Made by a program: the position numbers and the translations under genes
Part shown: one piece after another, positions 42,936 through 51,871 of the stretch
How the letters are laid out: every line of letters begins with the position of its first letter
Position numbering within the stretch: position 1 is the first letter of the stretch
From: Leisingera sp. ANG-M7
Lineage (GTDB): Bacteria > Pseudomonadota > Alphaproteobacteria > Rhodobacterales > Rhodobacteraceae
Direction: 5' to 3'
Length of the DNA: 64,000 nucleotides
Assembly (NCBI RefSeq): GCF_000813965.1
Contig: NZ_JWLI01000012.1
Span: forward strand, 62,001 to 126,000
The notes under the pieces: generated by a model
The model's input: the letters and a program-made list of their open reading frames with translations, nothing else
What the model was told of the DNA's origin: nothing
The model's database searches: none

Positions 42936-43757
42936 ATGTTTCAGCAGCGCACACAGCCTTCCTGGATGTCCGGCTTCTTCGCCTTGTGCGAGGTGGTGTT
43001 CCATTCGACCGTGCGCAGTGTCCGCTCCAAGCACAACAATGCATTCATCGCGCTTGGCTTAAATCTGCTGCAGACGATTTTGTTCGTGCTGGCCTTCTAT
43101 GTCATGTTCGCGGTTCTGGGTCTGCGGGGTGCCGCCCTCCGCGGCGATTTCCTGCTCTACGTGATGTCTGGGGTTTACCTGTTCATGGTCCACACCAAGA
43201 CTGTCAGCGCTGTTGCCGGCGCCGAGGGCCCCAGCAGCCCGATGATGCAGCACGCGCCGATGAACACGATGGTCGCCCTGCTGTCCGCCGCCATTGGCGC
43301 GCTCTATATTCAGGTTCTGTCGCTGATCATCATCCTGTTTGCCTATCACGTCGCCTATACGCCTGTGCACATCGAGGAACCCGTCCCCGCATTCGGCATG
43401 GTTCTGCTGTCCTGGATCACCGGATTCAGCGTCGGGCTGGTGTTTCTGGTGCTGAAACCCTGGGCGCCGAGTTTTGTCAGCATCCTGATGATGATTTACC
43501 AGCGCGCCAACATGATTGCCTCGGGCAAGATGTTCCTGGCCAACACCCTGCCCGGCTTCATGCTGGCGATGTTCGACTGGAATCCGCTGTTTCACTGCAT
43601 TGACCAGGCCCGCGGCTTCGTCTTTATCAACTACAACCCGCATTTCAGCTCCTGGCAGTATGCGGCCTGGGTGGCGCTGGTGCTGATCGTGATTGGCCTG
43701 ATGGGCGAATTCTACACACGCCGTAACGTGTCCCTCAGCTGGAATGCGCGGCGATGA
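42936..43757 (+). CDS. ABC-2 type export permease (polysaccharide-type)
   Basis: A 273-residue inner-membrane protein with about six hydrophobic segments (near residues 42-66, 75-95, 112-140, 152-175, 180-205 and 243-262). The arrangement and the late block WNPLFHCIDQARGFVF match ABC-2 permeases such as KpsM-like exporters. The ATPase partner that this family needs is not adjacent; the only standalone ABC ATPases here, LptB and ThiQ, belong elsewhere. It is divergent from cysQ and overlaps the SH3 gene by four bases. Only a weak CAGG stands before ATG 42936. Confidence 0.75.
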   Translation: MFQQRTQPSWMSGFFALCEVVFHSTVRSVRSKHNNAFIALGLNLLQTILFVLAFYVMFAVLGLRGAALRGDFLLYVMSGVYLFMVHTKTVSAVAGAEGPSSPMMQHAPMNTMVALLSAAIGALYIQVLSLIIILFAYHVAYTPVHIEEPVPAFGMVLLSWITGFSVGLVFLVLKPWAPSFVSILMMIYQRANMIASGKMFLANTLPGFMLAMFDWNPLFHCIDQARGFVFINYNPHFSSWQYAAWVALVLIVIGLMGEFYTRRNVSLSWNARR

Positions 43758-44398
43758 GGGGACTGCGCGCAGCAGCCGTTCTCTGTCTGGGCTTCCTGGC
43801 AATGCCAGCCGCGGCGCAGGAGTTTCCCGCACTCCACAATGTCACCGGCGTTGCGTCGGACGATGTGCTGAACATCCGCAGCGCCCCCTCCGCCGGTTCT
43901 GAAATCATCGGAACCCTGGCACCGGATCAAACCGGAGTGGAAGTGGTCCTGGCGGATGGCAGCGGCAAATGGGGCCTGGTGAACAGCGGTGAGCAATCCG
44001 GCTGGGCCGCCCTGCGGTATCTGGACCGGATATCTTCCAGCAATTGGCACGAGCAACCGGAACAGGCTCTGGAATGCTTCGGCACAGAACCCTTCTGGTC
44101 TTTGACCCTGGATGAGGCTGCCAGTTTCAGCACTCCGGACAGTCCGGGCACCCCTGTCACACTGGTGGCACGGGAACCGGCCGCAGGCCGCAGCGGCAAA
44201 TCCGGCTTCCTCGCTGCAAGCCGGAGCGGCAGCGAAACGCCCGCCCCCGAAGCGATCAGCCTGTCCGGCACCCTGACGGCACAGCATTGCTCCGATGGCA
44301 TGTCTGACCGGATCTACGGCATTTCGATCGACCTTCTGCGCCTGCGCAACACGGGCCGGCTCGACGTCCTGACCGGCTGCTGCTCGCTGCTGCCCTAG
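43754..44398 (+). CDS. Exported SH3-domain protein
   Basis: A 214-residue secreted protein. The signal peptide ends near AMPAAAQ; residues about 30-92 are a bacterial SH3-like domain (VASDDVLNIRSAPSAGSEIIGTLAPDQ, then GLVNSGEQSGWAALRYL). The remainder, with ALECFGTEPFWSLTLDE, resembles the COG3650-type C-terminal region and has three more cysteines. Such domains often bind peptidoglycan or other cell-surface partners. It overlaps the permease gene by four bases, so the two are probably one unit. The function is unknown. Confidence 0.8.
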   Translation: MRGLRAAAVLCLGFLAMPAAAQEFPALHNVTGVASDDVLNIRSAPSAGSEIIGTLAPDQTGVEVVLADGSGKWGLVNSGEQSGWAALRYLDRISSSNWHEQPEQALECFGTEPFWSLTLDEAASFSTPDSPGTPVTLVAREPAAGRSGKSGFLAASRSGSETPAPEAISLSGTLTAQHCSDGMSDRIYGISIDLLRLRNTGRLDVLTGCCSLLP

Positions 44399-44407
44399 CC
44401 GCCGGCC

Positions 44408-44433
44408 CCAAGACTTTTCAGCAAAAGTCTTGG
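44408..44433. terminator. Bidirectional hairpin between the SH3 gene and alkB (repair)
   Basis: Perfect 11-base arms CCAAGACTTTT / AAAAGTCTTGG with a 4-nt loop, between convergent genes. The A/T-rich stem tips and the CAAAAGTTTT that follows make a terminator likely. Its sequence resembles a type of dyad that may recur in this lineage. Confidence 0.65.
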
Positions 44434-44457
44434 CAAAAGTTTTCCGCCACGTCAGCC

Positions 44458-45060
44458 TCATGTCACCACCCGCAGCGTCAGGTTGATCCGTCCGCCTTTT
44501 GGCAAGAGGCGCGAGGACTTGAATCGGATCCGGTCCACTCCGTGATAGGTCAGCCGCGCCTCGCCCCCCATCACAACCACATCGCCCGAGCTCAGCCAGA
44601 CCGATTCTGTCCTGCCGCCCCGCGTTTGGCTGCCGATCCGGAACAGCCCGTCGTCCCCCAGCGAGATTGAGACCACGGGAAAGGAGAAATCCGCCTCATC
44701 CTTGTCCTGGTGCGGCCCCATCTTCGCGCCCTCGCCGTAGTAATTCAGCAGGCAGCATTCCGGCTGCCGCTCCAGCCCGGTCAGCTCCGTCCAGATATCC
44801 AGAACCTCCGGCGGGATTGCAGGCCATTCCCGGCCCGCGGGATGCTGTTCCGCATAACGGTAGCCCTTGGCGTCCGAATACCAGCCGAATTGCCCGGCCG
44901 AGGTCATCCGCACCGACATCTGCCCGCCGCCGGGCACCTTGGGTGAAAACAAGGGCGCCGCCTTCAGCACCGGCCGCAAGGCCTCGATCAGCGCCGCCTG
45001 CCGGACGCCATCGAGATACCCCTTGTGAACATCAAATCCGCGCACCCGCAGCAGGGTCAT
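44458..45060 (-). CDS. AlkB-type DNA/RNA demethylase
   Basis: A 200-residue Fe(II)/2-oxoglutarate dioxygenase that reverses N1-methyladenine and N3-methylcytosine damage. The block NYYGEGAKMGPHQDKDE carries the first His and Asp metal ligands, LTYHGVDRI holds the distal His, and RINLTLR at the end binds 2-oxoglutarate; NYY near the front is typical of AlkB. The length is normal. The name alkB also denotes the unrelated alkane hydroxylase in this window, so I leave the symbol empty. It is divergent from dnaK. Confidence 0.93.
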   Translation of the reverse strand: MTLLRVRGFDVHKGYLDGVRQAALIEALRPVLKAAPLFSPKVPGGGQMSVRMTSAGQFGWYSDAKGYRYAEQHPAGREWPAIPPEVLDIWTELTGLERQPECCLLNYYGEGAKMGPHQDKDEADFSFPVVSISLGDDGLFRIGSQTRGGRTESVWLSSGDVVVMGGEARLTYHGVDRIRFKSSRLLPKGGRINLTLRVVT

Positions 45061-45134
45061 TGCCGTTCATCCATCCTTAACCATGCCCCTTGCAAAAAAG
45101 CGCATTGATTCACGCCTCCGGGCGTGCCTGAGCG

Positions 45135-45164
45135 CTTGCAGGGCCGTTTTCACGTCCCTATATA
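45135..45164 (+). promoter_or_regulatory. Heat-shock (RpoH-type) promoter of dnaK
   Basis: CTTGCA at 45135-45140 and CCCTATAT at 45156-45163, with 17 bases between CTTG and CCC, fit the alphaproteobacterial sigma-32 pattern (CTTG-N17-CCYTATNT). Transcription would start near 45170 with a leader of about 100 bases. No CIRCE repeat is seen. Confidence 0.6.
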
Positions 45165-45273
45165 CGCCGGGACGCGGCAAGGTGCAGACCAAACCGCAAA
45201 ACAATCGGGGCCGGGATGCCGCAACGGGTTCAGGCCTCGGGTAATCGCCTTGAGTAGTAAAAAGGGATCGCAA

Positions 45274-47196
45274 ATGAGCAAAGTTATCGGCATCGACCTG
45301 GGTACCACCAACTCCTGCGTGGCCATCATGGACGGCTCCCAGCCCCGCGTGATTGAAAACGCCGAGGGCGCGCGCACCACCCCGTCGATCGTTGCCTTCA
45401 CCGACGACGAGCGCCTGGTCGGCCAGCCGGCCAAACGCCAGGCCGTCACCAACCCCGACAACACCGTGTTCGGCGTCAAGCGCCTGATCGGCCGCCGGTT
45501 CGACGACCCGGCCGTCGCCAAAGACAAGAAGATGGTGCCGTTCTCCATCGTCAACGGCGGCAACGGCGACGCATGGGTCGAAGCCAAGGGTGAGAAATAC
45601 TCCCCGTCGCAAATCTCCGCCTTCACTCTGGGCAAGATGAAGGAGACCGCGGAATCTTACCTGGGCGAGGAAGTCACCCAGGCGGTCATCACCGTGCCTG
45701 CCTATTTCAACGACGCCCAGCGTCAGGCCACCAAAGACGCCGGCAAGATCGCGGGCCTCGAAGTGCTGCGCATCATCAACGAGCCGACCGCGGCTGCGCT
45801 GGCCTATGGCCTGGACAAGGAAAACACCCAGACCATCGCCGTCTATGACCTCGGCGGCGGCACCTTCGACGTGACCATCCTGGAAATCGACGACGGCCTG
45901 TTCGAAGTGAAGTCGACCAACGGCGACACCTTCCTGGGTGGCGAAGACTTTGACATGCGCATCGTCAACTACCTGGCGGATGAGTTCAAAAAGGAAAACG
46001 GCGTCGATCTGTCCAAGGACAAGATGGCCCTGCAGCGCCTGAAGGAAGCCGCAGAGAAAGCAAAGATCGAGCTGTCCTCCACCTCACAGACCGAGATCAA
46101 CCAGCCGTTCATCTCGATGGACCCCTCCTCGGGCCAGCCGCTGCACATGGTGATGAAGCTGACCCGCGCCAAGCTGGAAAGCCTGGTCTCCGACCTGATC
46201 AAGCGTTCGATGGACCCCTGCAAGGCGGCCCTCAAGGACGCAGGCCTCTCCGCCTCCGACATTGACGAGGTGGTTCTGGTCGGCGGTATGACCCGGATGC
46301 CGAAAGTCATCGAAGAGGTCTCCAAGTTCTTCGGCAAGGAGCCGCACAAGGGCGTGAACCCGGATGAAGTGGTTGCCATGGGCGCCGCCATCCAGGCCGG
46401 CGTTCTGCAGGGCGACGTCAAGGACGTGGTGCTGCTCGACGTGACCCCGCTGTCGCTCGGCATCGAAACCCTGGGCGGTGTCTTCACCCGCCTGATCGAC
46501 CGCAACACCACCATCCCGACCAAGAAGTCGCAGGTGTTCTCGACCGCGGAAGACAACCAGAACGCCGTGACCATCCGCGTGTTCCAGGGTGAGCGTGAAA
46601 TGGCAGCCGACAACAAGATGCTCGGCCAGTTCAACCTCGAGGAAATCCCGCCGGCACCGCGCGGCATGCCGCAGATCGAAGTGACCTTTGACATCGACGC
46701 CAACGGCATCGTGTCGGTCGGCGCCAAGGACAAGGCGACCGGCAAGGAACAGCAGATCACCATCCAGGCATCGGGCGGCCTGTCCGACGAGGACATCGAA
46801 AAGATGGTCAAGGACGCCGAGGACAACGCCGAGGCGGACAAGGAACGCCGCGAGCTGATCGAAGCCAAGAACCAGGCCGAGTCGCTGATCCACTCCACCG
46901 AGAAATCGGTGGAAGAGCATGGCGACAAGGTCGATCCCTCCACTGTTGAGGTGATCGAGCTGGCCGTGGCTGCGCTTAAGGACGAGCTGGAGAACGACAA
47001 GGCAACCGCCGACAAGATCAAGTCCGGCATCCAGAACGTCACCGAAGCCGCCATGAAACTGGGCGAAGCGATCTACAAGGCGCAGGCCGAAGAAGGCGGC
47101 GACGACGAACCGGCTGCTGCTGACGAAGCTGCAGGCCCGGCTGACGACGACATCGTCGATGCCGAGTTCGAAGACCTGGACAACGACAAGCGCTAA
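45274..47196 (+). CDS. dnaK: Chaperone DnaK (Hsp70)
   Basis: A 640-residue Hsp70. The ATPase domain opens with [18 protein letters not shown] and has [15 protein letters not shown] and the GGMTRMPKV block; the substrate domain follows near residue 385 with [16 protein letters not shown]. The acidic C-terminal tail ends in EFEDLDNDK. It folds and protects proteins with DnaJ and GrpE. ATG 45274 has AAAGGGA upstream; a frame open to 45124 is not supported. It is followed by a strong hairpin and then dnaJ. Confidence 0.98.
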   Translation: MSKVIGIDLGTTNSCVAIMDGSQPRVIENAEGARTTPSIVAFTDDERLVGQPAKRQAVTNPDNTVFGVKRLIGRRFDDPAVAKDKKMVPFSIVNGGNGDAWVEAKGEKYSPSQISAFTLGKMKETAESYLGEEVTQAVITVPAYFNDAQRQATKDAGKIAGLEVLRIINEPTAAALAYGLDKENTQTIAVYDLGGGTFDVTILEIDDGLFEVKSTNGDTFLGGEDFDMRIVNYLADEFKKENGVDLSKDKMALQRLKEAAEKAKIELSSTSQTEINQPFISMDPSSGQPLHMVMKLTRAKLESLVSDLIKRSMDPCKAALKDAGLSASDIDEVVLVGGMTRMPKVIEEVSKFFGKEPHKGVNPDEVVAMGAAIQAGVLQGDVKDVVLLDVTPLSLGIETLGGVFTRLIDRNTTIPTKKSQVFSTAEDNQNAVTIRVFQGEREMAADNKMLGQFNLEEIPPAPRGMPQIEVTFDIDANGIVSVGAKDKATGKEQQITIQASGGLSDEDIEKMVKDAEDNAEADKERRELIEAKNQAESLIHSTEKSVEEHGDKVDPSTVEVIELAVAALKDELENDKATADKIKSGIQNVTEAAMKLGEAIYKAQAEEGGDDEPAAADEAAGPADDDIVDAEFEDLDNDKR

Positions 47197-47219
47197 CGCC
47201 TGAGCACTCAGGCCAAGGC

Positions 47220-47249
47220 GGGCCGGTCCGACCCCGGACCGGCCCATTT
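47220..47249 (+). terminator. Intercistronic terminator between dnaK and dnaJ
   Basis: An 11-bp perfect GC-rich stem (GGGCCGGTCCG / CGGACCGGCCC), 4-nt loop, then ATTTT, in the 77-base gap. It can partly stop transcription after dnaK, leaving dnaJ at lower level. Confidence 0.8.
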
Positions 47250-47273
47250 TCGTTGAGGCAGATGGGGTAACCG

Positions 47274-48431
47274 ATGTCAAAACGTGACTATTACGACGTT
47301 CTGGGCGTGGCCAAAGGCGCCACCGCAGACGAAATCAAAAAAGGCTTTCGCAAGAAGGCCAAGGAACTGCACCCCGACCGGAACTCCGATAATCCGGACG
47401 CCGAGGCGCAGTTCAAGGAAGCCAACGAGGCTTATGACGTCCTGAAGGACGCCGAGAAAAAGGCGGCCTACGATCGCTTTGGCCATGCTGCCTTCGAAAA
47501 CGGCATGGGCGGCGGCCAGCGCGGCGGCGGCCAGGGCTTTGGCGGCGGCGATTTCTCCTCCGCTTTCTCCGACGTGTTCGACGACCTGTTCGGCGATTTC
47601 ATGGGCGGCCAGCGCGGCGGCGGCGGCGGGCGCCAGCGCGCATCGCGCGGTGCCGACCTGCGCTACAACCTGCGCGTCTCGCTGGAGGAAGCCTTTGGCG
47701 GCCTCCACAAGACCATCAAGGTGCCTGCCTCGGTCTCCTGCACCTCCTGCGAGGGCACCGGGGCTGAGGGCGGCGTGGAACCCACCACCTGCCCGACCTG
47801 CTCCGGCATGGGCAAGGTCCGCGCGCAGCAGGGCTTCTTCACCGTCGAACGCACCTGCCCGACCTGTTCGGGTCTCGGTCAGATCATCAAGAACCCGTGC
47901 AAATCCTGCCACGGCCACGGCCGCGTCGAAAAGGACCGCTCGCTGTCGGTGAACATCCCGGCAGGCGTGGAAACCGGCACCCGCATCCGCCTCGCGGGCG
48001 AAGGCGAAGCCGGCCTGCGCGGCGGCCCTCCGGGCGATCTTTACATCTTTGTCGAGGTCGGCCCGCACAAGCTGTTTGAGCGTGACGGCAACAACCTCTA
48101 CTGCCGGGTGCCTGTCAGCATGGCCAAGGCGGCGCTTGGCGGCTCCATCGAGGTGCCGACCATTGACGGCGGCCGCGGCCGGGTGCAGATCCCCGAGGGC
48201 AGCCAGTCCGGCCGCCAGATGCGCCTGCGCGGCAAGGGCATGCCGGCGCTGCGCGGCGGTGCCACCGGCGACATGTTCATTGAACTGGCGGTGGAAACCC
48301 CGATGAACCTCACCGCCCGCCAGAAAGAGCTTCTGCGCGAGTTTGAGGACATCTCCGAGGAAAACACCAACCCCGAATCCCGCAGCTTCTTCTCTTCGGT
48401 GAAAAGTTTCTGGGATGGTATGAAGGGGTGA
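47274..48431 (+). CDS. dnaJ: Chaperone DnaJ (Hsp40)
   Basis: A 385-residue type I J-protein, co-chaperone of DnaK. The J domain ([19 protein letters not shown]) has the essential HPD in KELHPDRN; a Gly-rich linker follows (residues about 75-125). Four zinc-binding CxxCxGxG-type repeats lie at about 150-215 ([36 protein letters not shown]). The C-terminal peptide-binding domains then end near [11 protein letters not shown]. All key residues are present. Confidence 0.98.
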   Translation: MSKRDYYDVLGVAKGATADEIKKGFRKKAKELHPDRNSDNPDAEAQFKEANEAYDVLKDAEKKAAYDRFGHAAFENGMGGGQRGGGQGFGGGDFSSAFSDVFDDLFGDFMGGQRGGGGGRQRASRGADLRYNLRVSLEEAFGGLHKTIKVPASVSCTSCEGTGAEGGVEPTTCPTCSGMGKVRAQQGFFTVERTCPTCSGLGQIIKNPCKSCHGHGRVEKDRSLSVNIPAGVETGTRIRLAGEGEAGLRGGPPGDLYIFVEVGPHKLFERDGNNLYCRVPVSMAKAALGGSIEVPTIDGGRGRVQIPEGSQSGRQMRLRGKGMPALRGGATGDMFIELAVETPMNLTARQKELLREFEDISEENTNPESRSFFSSVKSFWDGMKG

Positions 48432-48442
48432 GGCCCGTCTAG

Positions 48443-48465
48443 GAAACCGTCCGGGGGACGGTTTC
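48443..48465 (+). repeat. Stem-loop after dnaJ
   Basis: Ten-base arms GAAACCGTCC / GGACGGTTTC with a 3-nt loop, 12 bases past the stop; no T tract, so it is probably a structural partner of the terminator that follows. Confidence 0.6.
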
Positions 48466-48513
48466 AGGGCCGAACGGGCGGAGCCCCGGCCACTGGCCTC
48501 AAGCGACACATTC

Positions 48514-48545
48514 AAAAGCGCCCCGCTTGGGGCGCTTTTCTTTTG
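48514..48545 (+). terminator. Rho-independent terminator of the dnaK-dnaJ operon
   Basis: Eleven-base arms AAAAGCGCCCC / GGGGCGCTTTT with a 4-nt loop, tail TTTTCTTTT. The stretch from here to radC (to 48702) shows no further supported feature. Confidence 0.9.
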
Positions 48546-48702
48546 CGGATCCTTTACGAAATCCCCGGACCAGACGCCTCACGCTGCGCTGCGGCGGTGC
48601 ACAGGAGGTGTACAGGGGGTGCACGCCTGTCACCCCCTTGCTGCCGCTCCCCTGCGGCGCCCATTAACACTTCCTCAACCATGATGGCCGCACCATGGCG
48701 CC

Positions 48703-49467
48703 ATGGCACAGGACCCCGCCTTCGAGGACGTCTCCCTGCCGCTGTTTCCCGGCAGCGAGGAGGCCCCTGCGGCCCCGCTCTCCCCCGGCCGCCTGCCCTC
48801 CTACATCAAGGACCACCGCGCCCGCCTGCGCGAACGTTTCATGGCTGGCGGCGCCGCTGCGATGCCCGATTACGAGTTGCTGGAACTGGTCCTGTTCCGC
48901 TCCATCCCGCGCCGCGACGTGAAACCCCTGGCGCGGCAACTGCTTGATACTTTTGGCGATTTCAATCGCGTGGTGACGGCCTCACCGGAACGGCTGGCGC
49001 AAGTGAAGGGCATCGGCGACGCCGTCATCACCGACCTCAAGGTGCTGGAGGCCGCCGCCCACCGCATGGCCCGCGCCCGGGTGATGCAACGGCAGATAAT
49101 CTCCAGTTGGGACGCCCTCCTGGACTATTGCCACACCACCATGGCGCATCGCGAAACCGAACAGTTCCGCATCCTGTTCCTGGACCGCAAGAACGTCCTG
49201 ATCGCCGACGAGGAACAGGCCCGCGGTACCGTCGACCACGTCCCGGTCTACCCCCGGGAGGTCGCCAAACGCGCCCTGGAACTCAACGCCAGCGCCTTGA
49301 TTCTGGTACACAATCACCCGTCCGGAGACCCCACCCCCTCGGACAGCGACATCGCCATGACAGATCAGATTCAGGCCGCGCTGACGGCGCTGGGAATCAC
49401 CTTGCACGATCACCTGATCATCGGAAAATCCGCCGAACTCAGCTTCCGCGCCCAAGGCTACCTGTAG
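48703..49467 (+). CDS. radC: RadC-family (UPF0758) JAB/MPN-domain protein
   Basis: A 254-residue protein of the widespread RadC family. The N-terminal region includes a helix-hairpin-helix-like block (RLAQVKGIGDAVITDLKVLEAA). The JAB1/MPN-type metal site is seen as the family motif HNHPSGDPTPSDSD near residue 205, with the upstream glutamate in the ALELNASALILV region less certain. Despite the name, a direct role in radiation repair is not established. It is not in an obvious operon. Confidence 0.93.
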   Translation: MAQDPAFEDVSLPLFPGSEEAPAAPLSPGRLPSYIKDHRARLRERFMAGGAAAMPDYELLELVLFRSIPRRDVKPLARQLLDTFGDFNRVVTASPERLAQVKGIGDAVITDLKVLEAAAHRMARARVMQRQIISSWDALLDYCHTTMAHRETEQFRILFLDRKNVLIADEEQARGTVDHVPVYPREVAKRALELNASALILVHNHPSGDPTPSDSDIAMTDQIQAALTALGITLHDHLIIGKSAELSFRAQGYL

Positions 49468-49506
49468 CGGTATGTTCGTGTCATGATCAGCGGTTTAGGG
49501 AGGAAG

Positions 49507-49582
49507 TGGTGAGCCGTGCAGGATTCGAACCTGCGACCCACTGATTAAAAGTCAGTTGCTCTACCAACTGAGCTAACGGCCC
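49507..49582 (-). tRNA. tRNA-Lys (anticodon TTT), CCA encoded
   Basis: A 76-base tRNA on the minus strand. The acceptor strands GGGCCGT and ACGGCTC pair with one G-U, and an encoded ACCA follows. The D arm TAGCTCAGTTGGTAGAGCA, anticodon loop CTTTTAA (anticodon TTT) and T arm GGTTCGAATCC are standard. Confidence 0.98.
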
Positions 49583-49595
49583 ACTTCTTCGTCGC

Positions 49596-49624
49596 GGTCT
49601 AAGTGTTTTTCCCAAGAGGTTCAA
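49596..49624 (-). promoter_or_regulatory. Promoter of tRNA-Lys
   Basis: On the minus strand, -35 TTGAAC (complement of 49619-49624) and -10 TAGACC (complement of 49596-49601) are spaced by 17 bases and lie 14 bases before the tRNA. Confidence 0.5.
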
Positions 49625-49769
49625 GCACTTATTTCGCTTTGGTCCGGCGTGGCGGTGTGTGTCACGCTGTCCCGATAGGCGGCGTATCTAGGGCCAGTGC
49701 GGCGGGGGGTCAACCCCTTTTTTCAACTTTTCTCGCCGAAGGCTGGATTCATCTTCGCCCCGGGTCTAT

Positions 49770-50612
49770 ATGCCCGCCATGAGCACCTCGGCAGACATAA
49801 AAATCCACTTCATGAAGATGCACGGGCTGGGCAACGACTTCGTCGTTGTCGACGCGCGCGTGCAGGACATTGCCATCACCCCGGCGATGGCCAAGGGAAT
49901 CGCGCACCGCCAGTTCGGCGTCGGCTTCGACCAGCTGACGGTGATTTCAAACGGGCCCGGCGACGCGCATCTGACCTTCTACAACGCCGACGGCTCCACC
50001 TCCGCGGCCTGCGGCAACGCCACCCGCTGCATTGCCCGCCACCTGATCCAGGAAACCGGCAAGCCGGAGCTGCACCTGACCACCGACCGCGGCGACCTTT
50101 ACGCCCGCGATGCCGGTAACGGCCTTACCTCCGTCAACATGGGCGCGCCGCAGCTGGACTGGCAGGACATCCCGCTGGCCGAGGAAACCGATACGCTGGA
50201 GCTGCCGATCGAAGGCGGCCCTACAGCCACCGGCATGGGTAACCCCCATTGCACCTTCTTTGTCGAGGACGCCGAGGTCATCCCTCTAGCAGAGTTCGGT
50301 CCCCGCTACGAACACCACCCGCTCTACCCGCAGCGCACCAATGTGCAGGTTGCCCAGGTGACCGGCCCCGACCGCATCCGCATGCGCGTCTGGGAGCGCG
50401 GTGTGGGTGTGACACTGGCCTCAGGCTCCTCCTCCTGCGCAACGGCCGTTGCGGCCGCCCGGCGCGGCCTGACGGGCCGCAAGGTGCAGATCGACCTGGA
50501 CGGTGGCACCCTGTGGATTGACTGGGCCGAGGACGGCGTCTGGATGACCGGCCCGACCATGCATGTCTTCGACGGCAGCTTCACCCGCGAATTCCTGGAG
50601 TCGCTGGCATGA
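49770..50612 (+). CDS. dapF: Diaminopimelate epimerase homologue with a catalytic Cys-to-Ser change
   Basis: A 280-residue DapF-like protein, expected to turn LL- into meso-diaminopimelate for lysine and peptidoglycan. The fold markers are intact: KMHGLGNDFVVVDA, GVGFDQL, and the first catalytic cysteine Cys81 in NADGSTSAACGNATRC. The second half-site, usually GETxACGSGAC, reads GVTLASGSSSC: Ser218 replaces the second catalytic Cys and Val214 replaces a conserved Glu. A plain reading predicts poor racemase activity unless a neighbouring residue compensates. The start is ATG 49770 or 49779; neither has a clear ribosome site. It overlaps mtaB by four bases. Confidence 0.88.
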   Translation: MPAMSTSADIKIHFMKMHGLGNDFVVVDARVQDIAITPAMAKGIAHRQFGVGFDQLTVISNGPGDAHLTFYNADGSTSAACGNATRCIARHLIQETGKPELHLTTDRGDLYARDAGNGLTSVNMGAPQLDWQDIPLAEETDTLELPIEGGPTATGMGNPHCTFFVEDAEVIPLAEFGPRYEHHPLYPQRTNVQVAQVTGPDRIRMRVWERGVGVTLASGSSSCATAVAAARRGLTGRKVQIDLDGGTLWIDWAEDGVWMTGPTMHVFDGSFTREFLESLA

Positions 50613-51871
50613 GCGTGCCCAAGTTCACGACCCTCGGCTGCCGTCTGAACGCCTATGAGACCGAGGCGATGAAGGAGCTGAGCCAGCAGGCAGGCCTGGA
50701 GAACGCCGTGGTGGTGAATACCTGTGCGGTAACTGCCGAGGCCGTGCGCAAGGCGCGCCAGGAGATCCGCCGCCTGCGCCGCGATAATCCCGAGGCGCCG
50801 ATTATCGTGACCGGCTGCGCGGCTCAGACAGAACCGGAAACCTTTGCCGCTATGGAAGAGGTCACCCGCGTCATCGGCAATACAGAGAAGATGCAGCCCG
50901 AGACCTGGCAGCAGATCGCCAGGGGCCCGGATTTTATCGGCACCACCGAGAAGGTCCAAGTCGACGACATCATGTCGGTGACAGAAACCGCAGGCCACCT
51001 GATCGACGGCTTCGGCACCCGCAGCCGCGCCTATGTGCAGGTCCAGAACGGCTGCGACCACCGCTGCACCTTCTGCATCATCCCTTACGGTCGCGGCAAC
51101 TCCCGCTCGGTCCCCGCGGGCGTGGTGATCGACCAGATCAAGCGGCTGGTGGACAGGGGCTATAACGAGGTGGTTCTGACCGGTGTGGACCTGACCTCCT
51201 GGGGCGCCGATCTGCCCGCACAGCCCCGCCTGGGTGATCTGGTGATGCGGATCCTGAAGCTGGTCCCGGACCTGCCGCGGCTGCGCATCTCCTCGATCGA
51301 TTCGATCGAGGCGGACGAGAACCTGATGCAGGCGATTGCCACCGAACCGCGCCTGATGCCGCATCTGCACCTGTCGCTGCAGCATGGCGACGACCTGATC
51401 CTGAAACGTATGGCCCGCCGCCACCTGCGCGACGACGCCATCGCGTTTTGCGAGGAGGCCCGCCGCCTGCGCCCGGAAATGACCTTTGGCGCTGACATCA
51501 TTGCAGGCTTCCCGACCGAGTCTGATGCGCATTTCGAGAACTCGCTGAAACTGGTCACTGACTGCGACCTGACCTGGCTGCACGTCTTCCCCTACTCCAA
51601 GCGTGAGGGCACCCCGGCGGCGAAGATCCCGAACCAGGTAAACGGCAATGTGATCAGGGAGCGCGCGGCCCGCCTGCGCGCGGCCGGCGATGCGCAGGTC
51701 GAACGCCACCTGGCGGCGCAGGTTGGCAAGACCCACCGCATCCTGATGGAAAACCCGCATATGGGCCGCACCGAGCAGTTCACGGAAGTGGCGTTCGCAG
51801 CCCCCCAGGAAGAAGGCCGGATCGTCACCGCCGCCATTACAGGTGTGGCAGGCAGCCAGCTGGTGGCCTGA
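50609..51871 (+). CDS. mtaB: tRNA t6A37 methylthiotransferase MtaB
   Basis: A 420-residue radical-SAM enzyme that adds a methylthio group to t6A37 in tRNAs reading ANN codons. The N-terminal cluster-binding cysteines are in TTLGCRLNAYE, NTCAVTAEA and VTGCAAQ; the radical SAM CxxxCxxC is in NGCDHRCTFCIIPYGRG. A TRAM-like tail follows from about residue 360. The LGCRLNAYE opening separates MtaB from MiaB (LGCQMN) and RimO. It overlaps dapF by four bases, so the two are co-transcribed. Confidence 0.95.
   Translation: MSVPKFTTLGCRLNAYETEAMKELSQQAGLENAVVVNTCAVTAEAVRKARQEIRRLRRDNPEAPIIVTGCAAQTEPETFAAMEEVTRVIGNTEKMQPETWQQIARGPDFIGTTEKVQVDDIMSVTETAGHLIDGFGTRSRAYVQVQNGCDHRCTFCIIPYGRGNSRSVPAGVVIDQIKRLVDRGYNEVVLTGVDLTSWGADLPAQPRLGDLVMRILKLVPDLPRLRISSIDSIEADENLMQAIATEPRLMPHLHLSLQHGDDLILKRMARRHLRDDAIAFCEEARRLRPEMTFGADIIAGFPTESDAHFENSLKLVTDCDLTWLHVFPYSKREGTPAAKIPNQVNGNVIRERAARLRAAGDAQVERHLAAQVGKTHRILMENPHMGRTEQFTEVAFAAPQEEGRIVTAAITGVAGSQLVA

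Noticed and set aside
45969-47280. Long minus-strand frames opposite dnaK
   Set aside because: DnaK is unmistakable on the plus strand. Antisense frames in dnaK are a well-known artefact and lack start signals or domains here.
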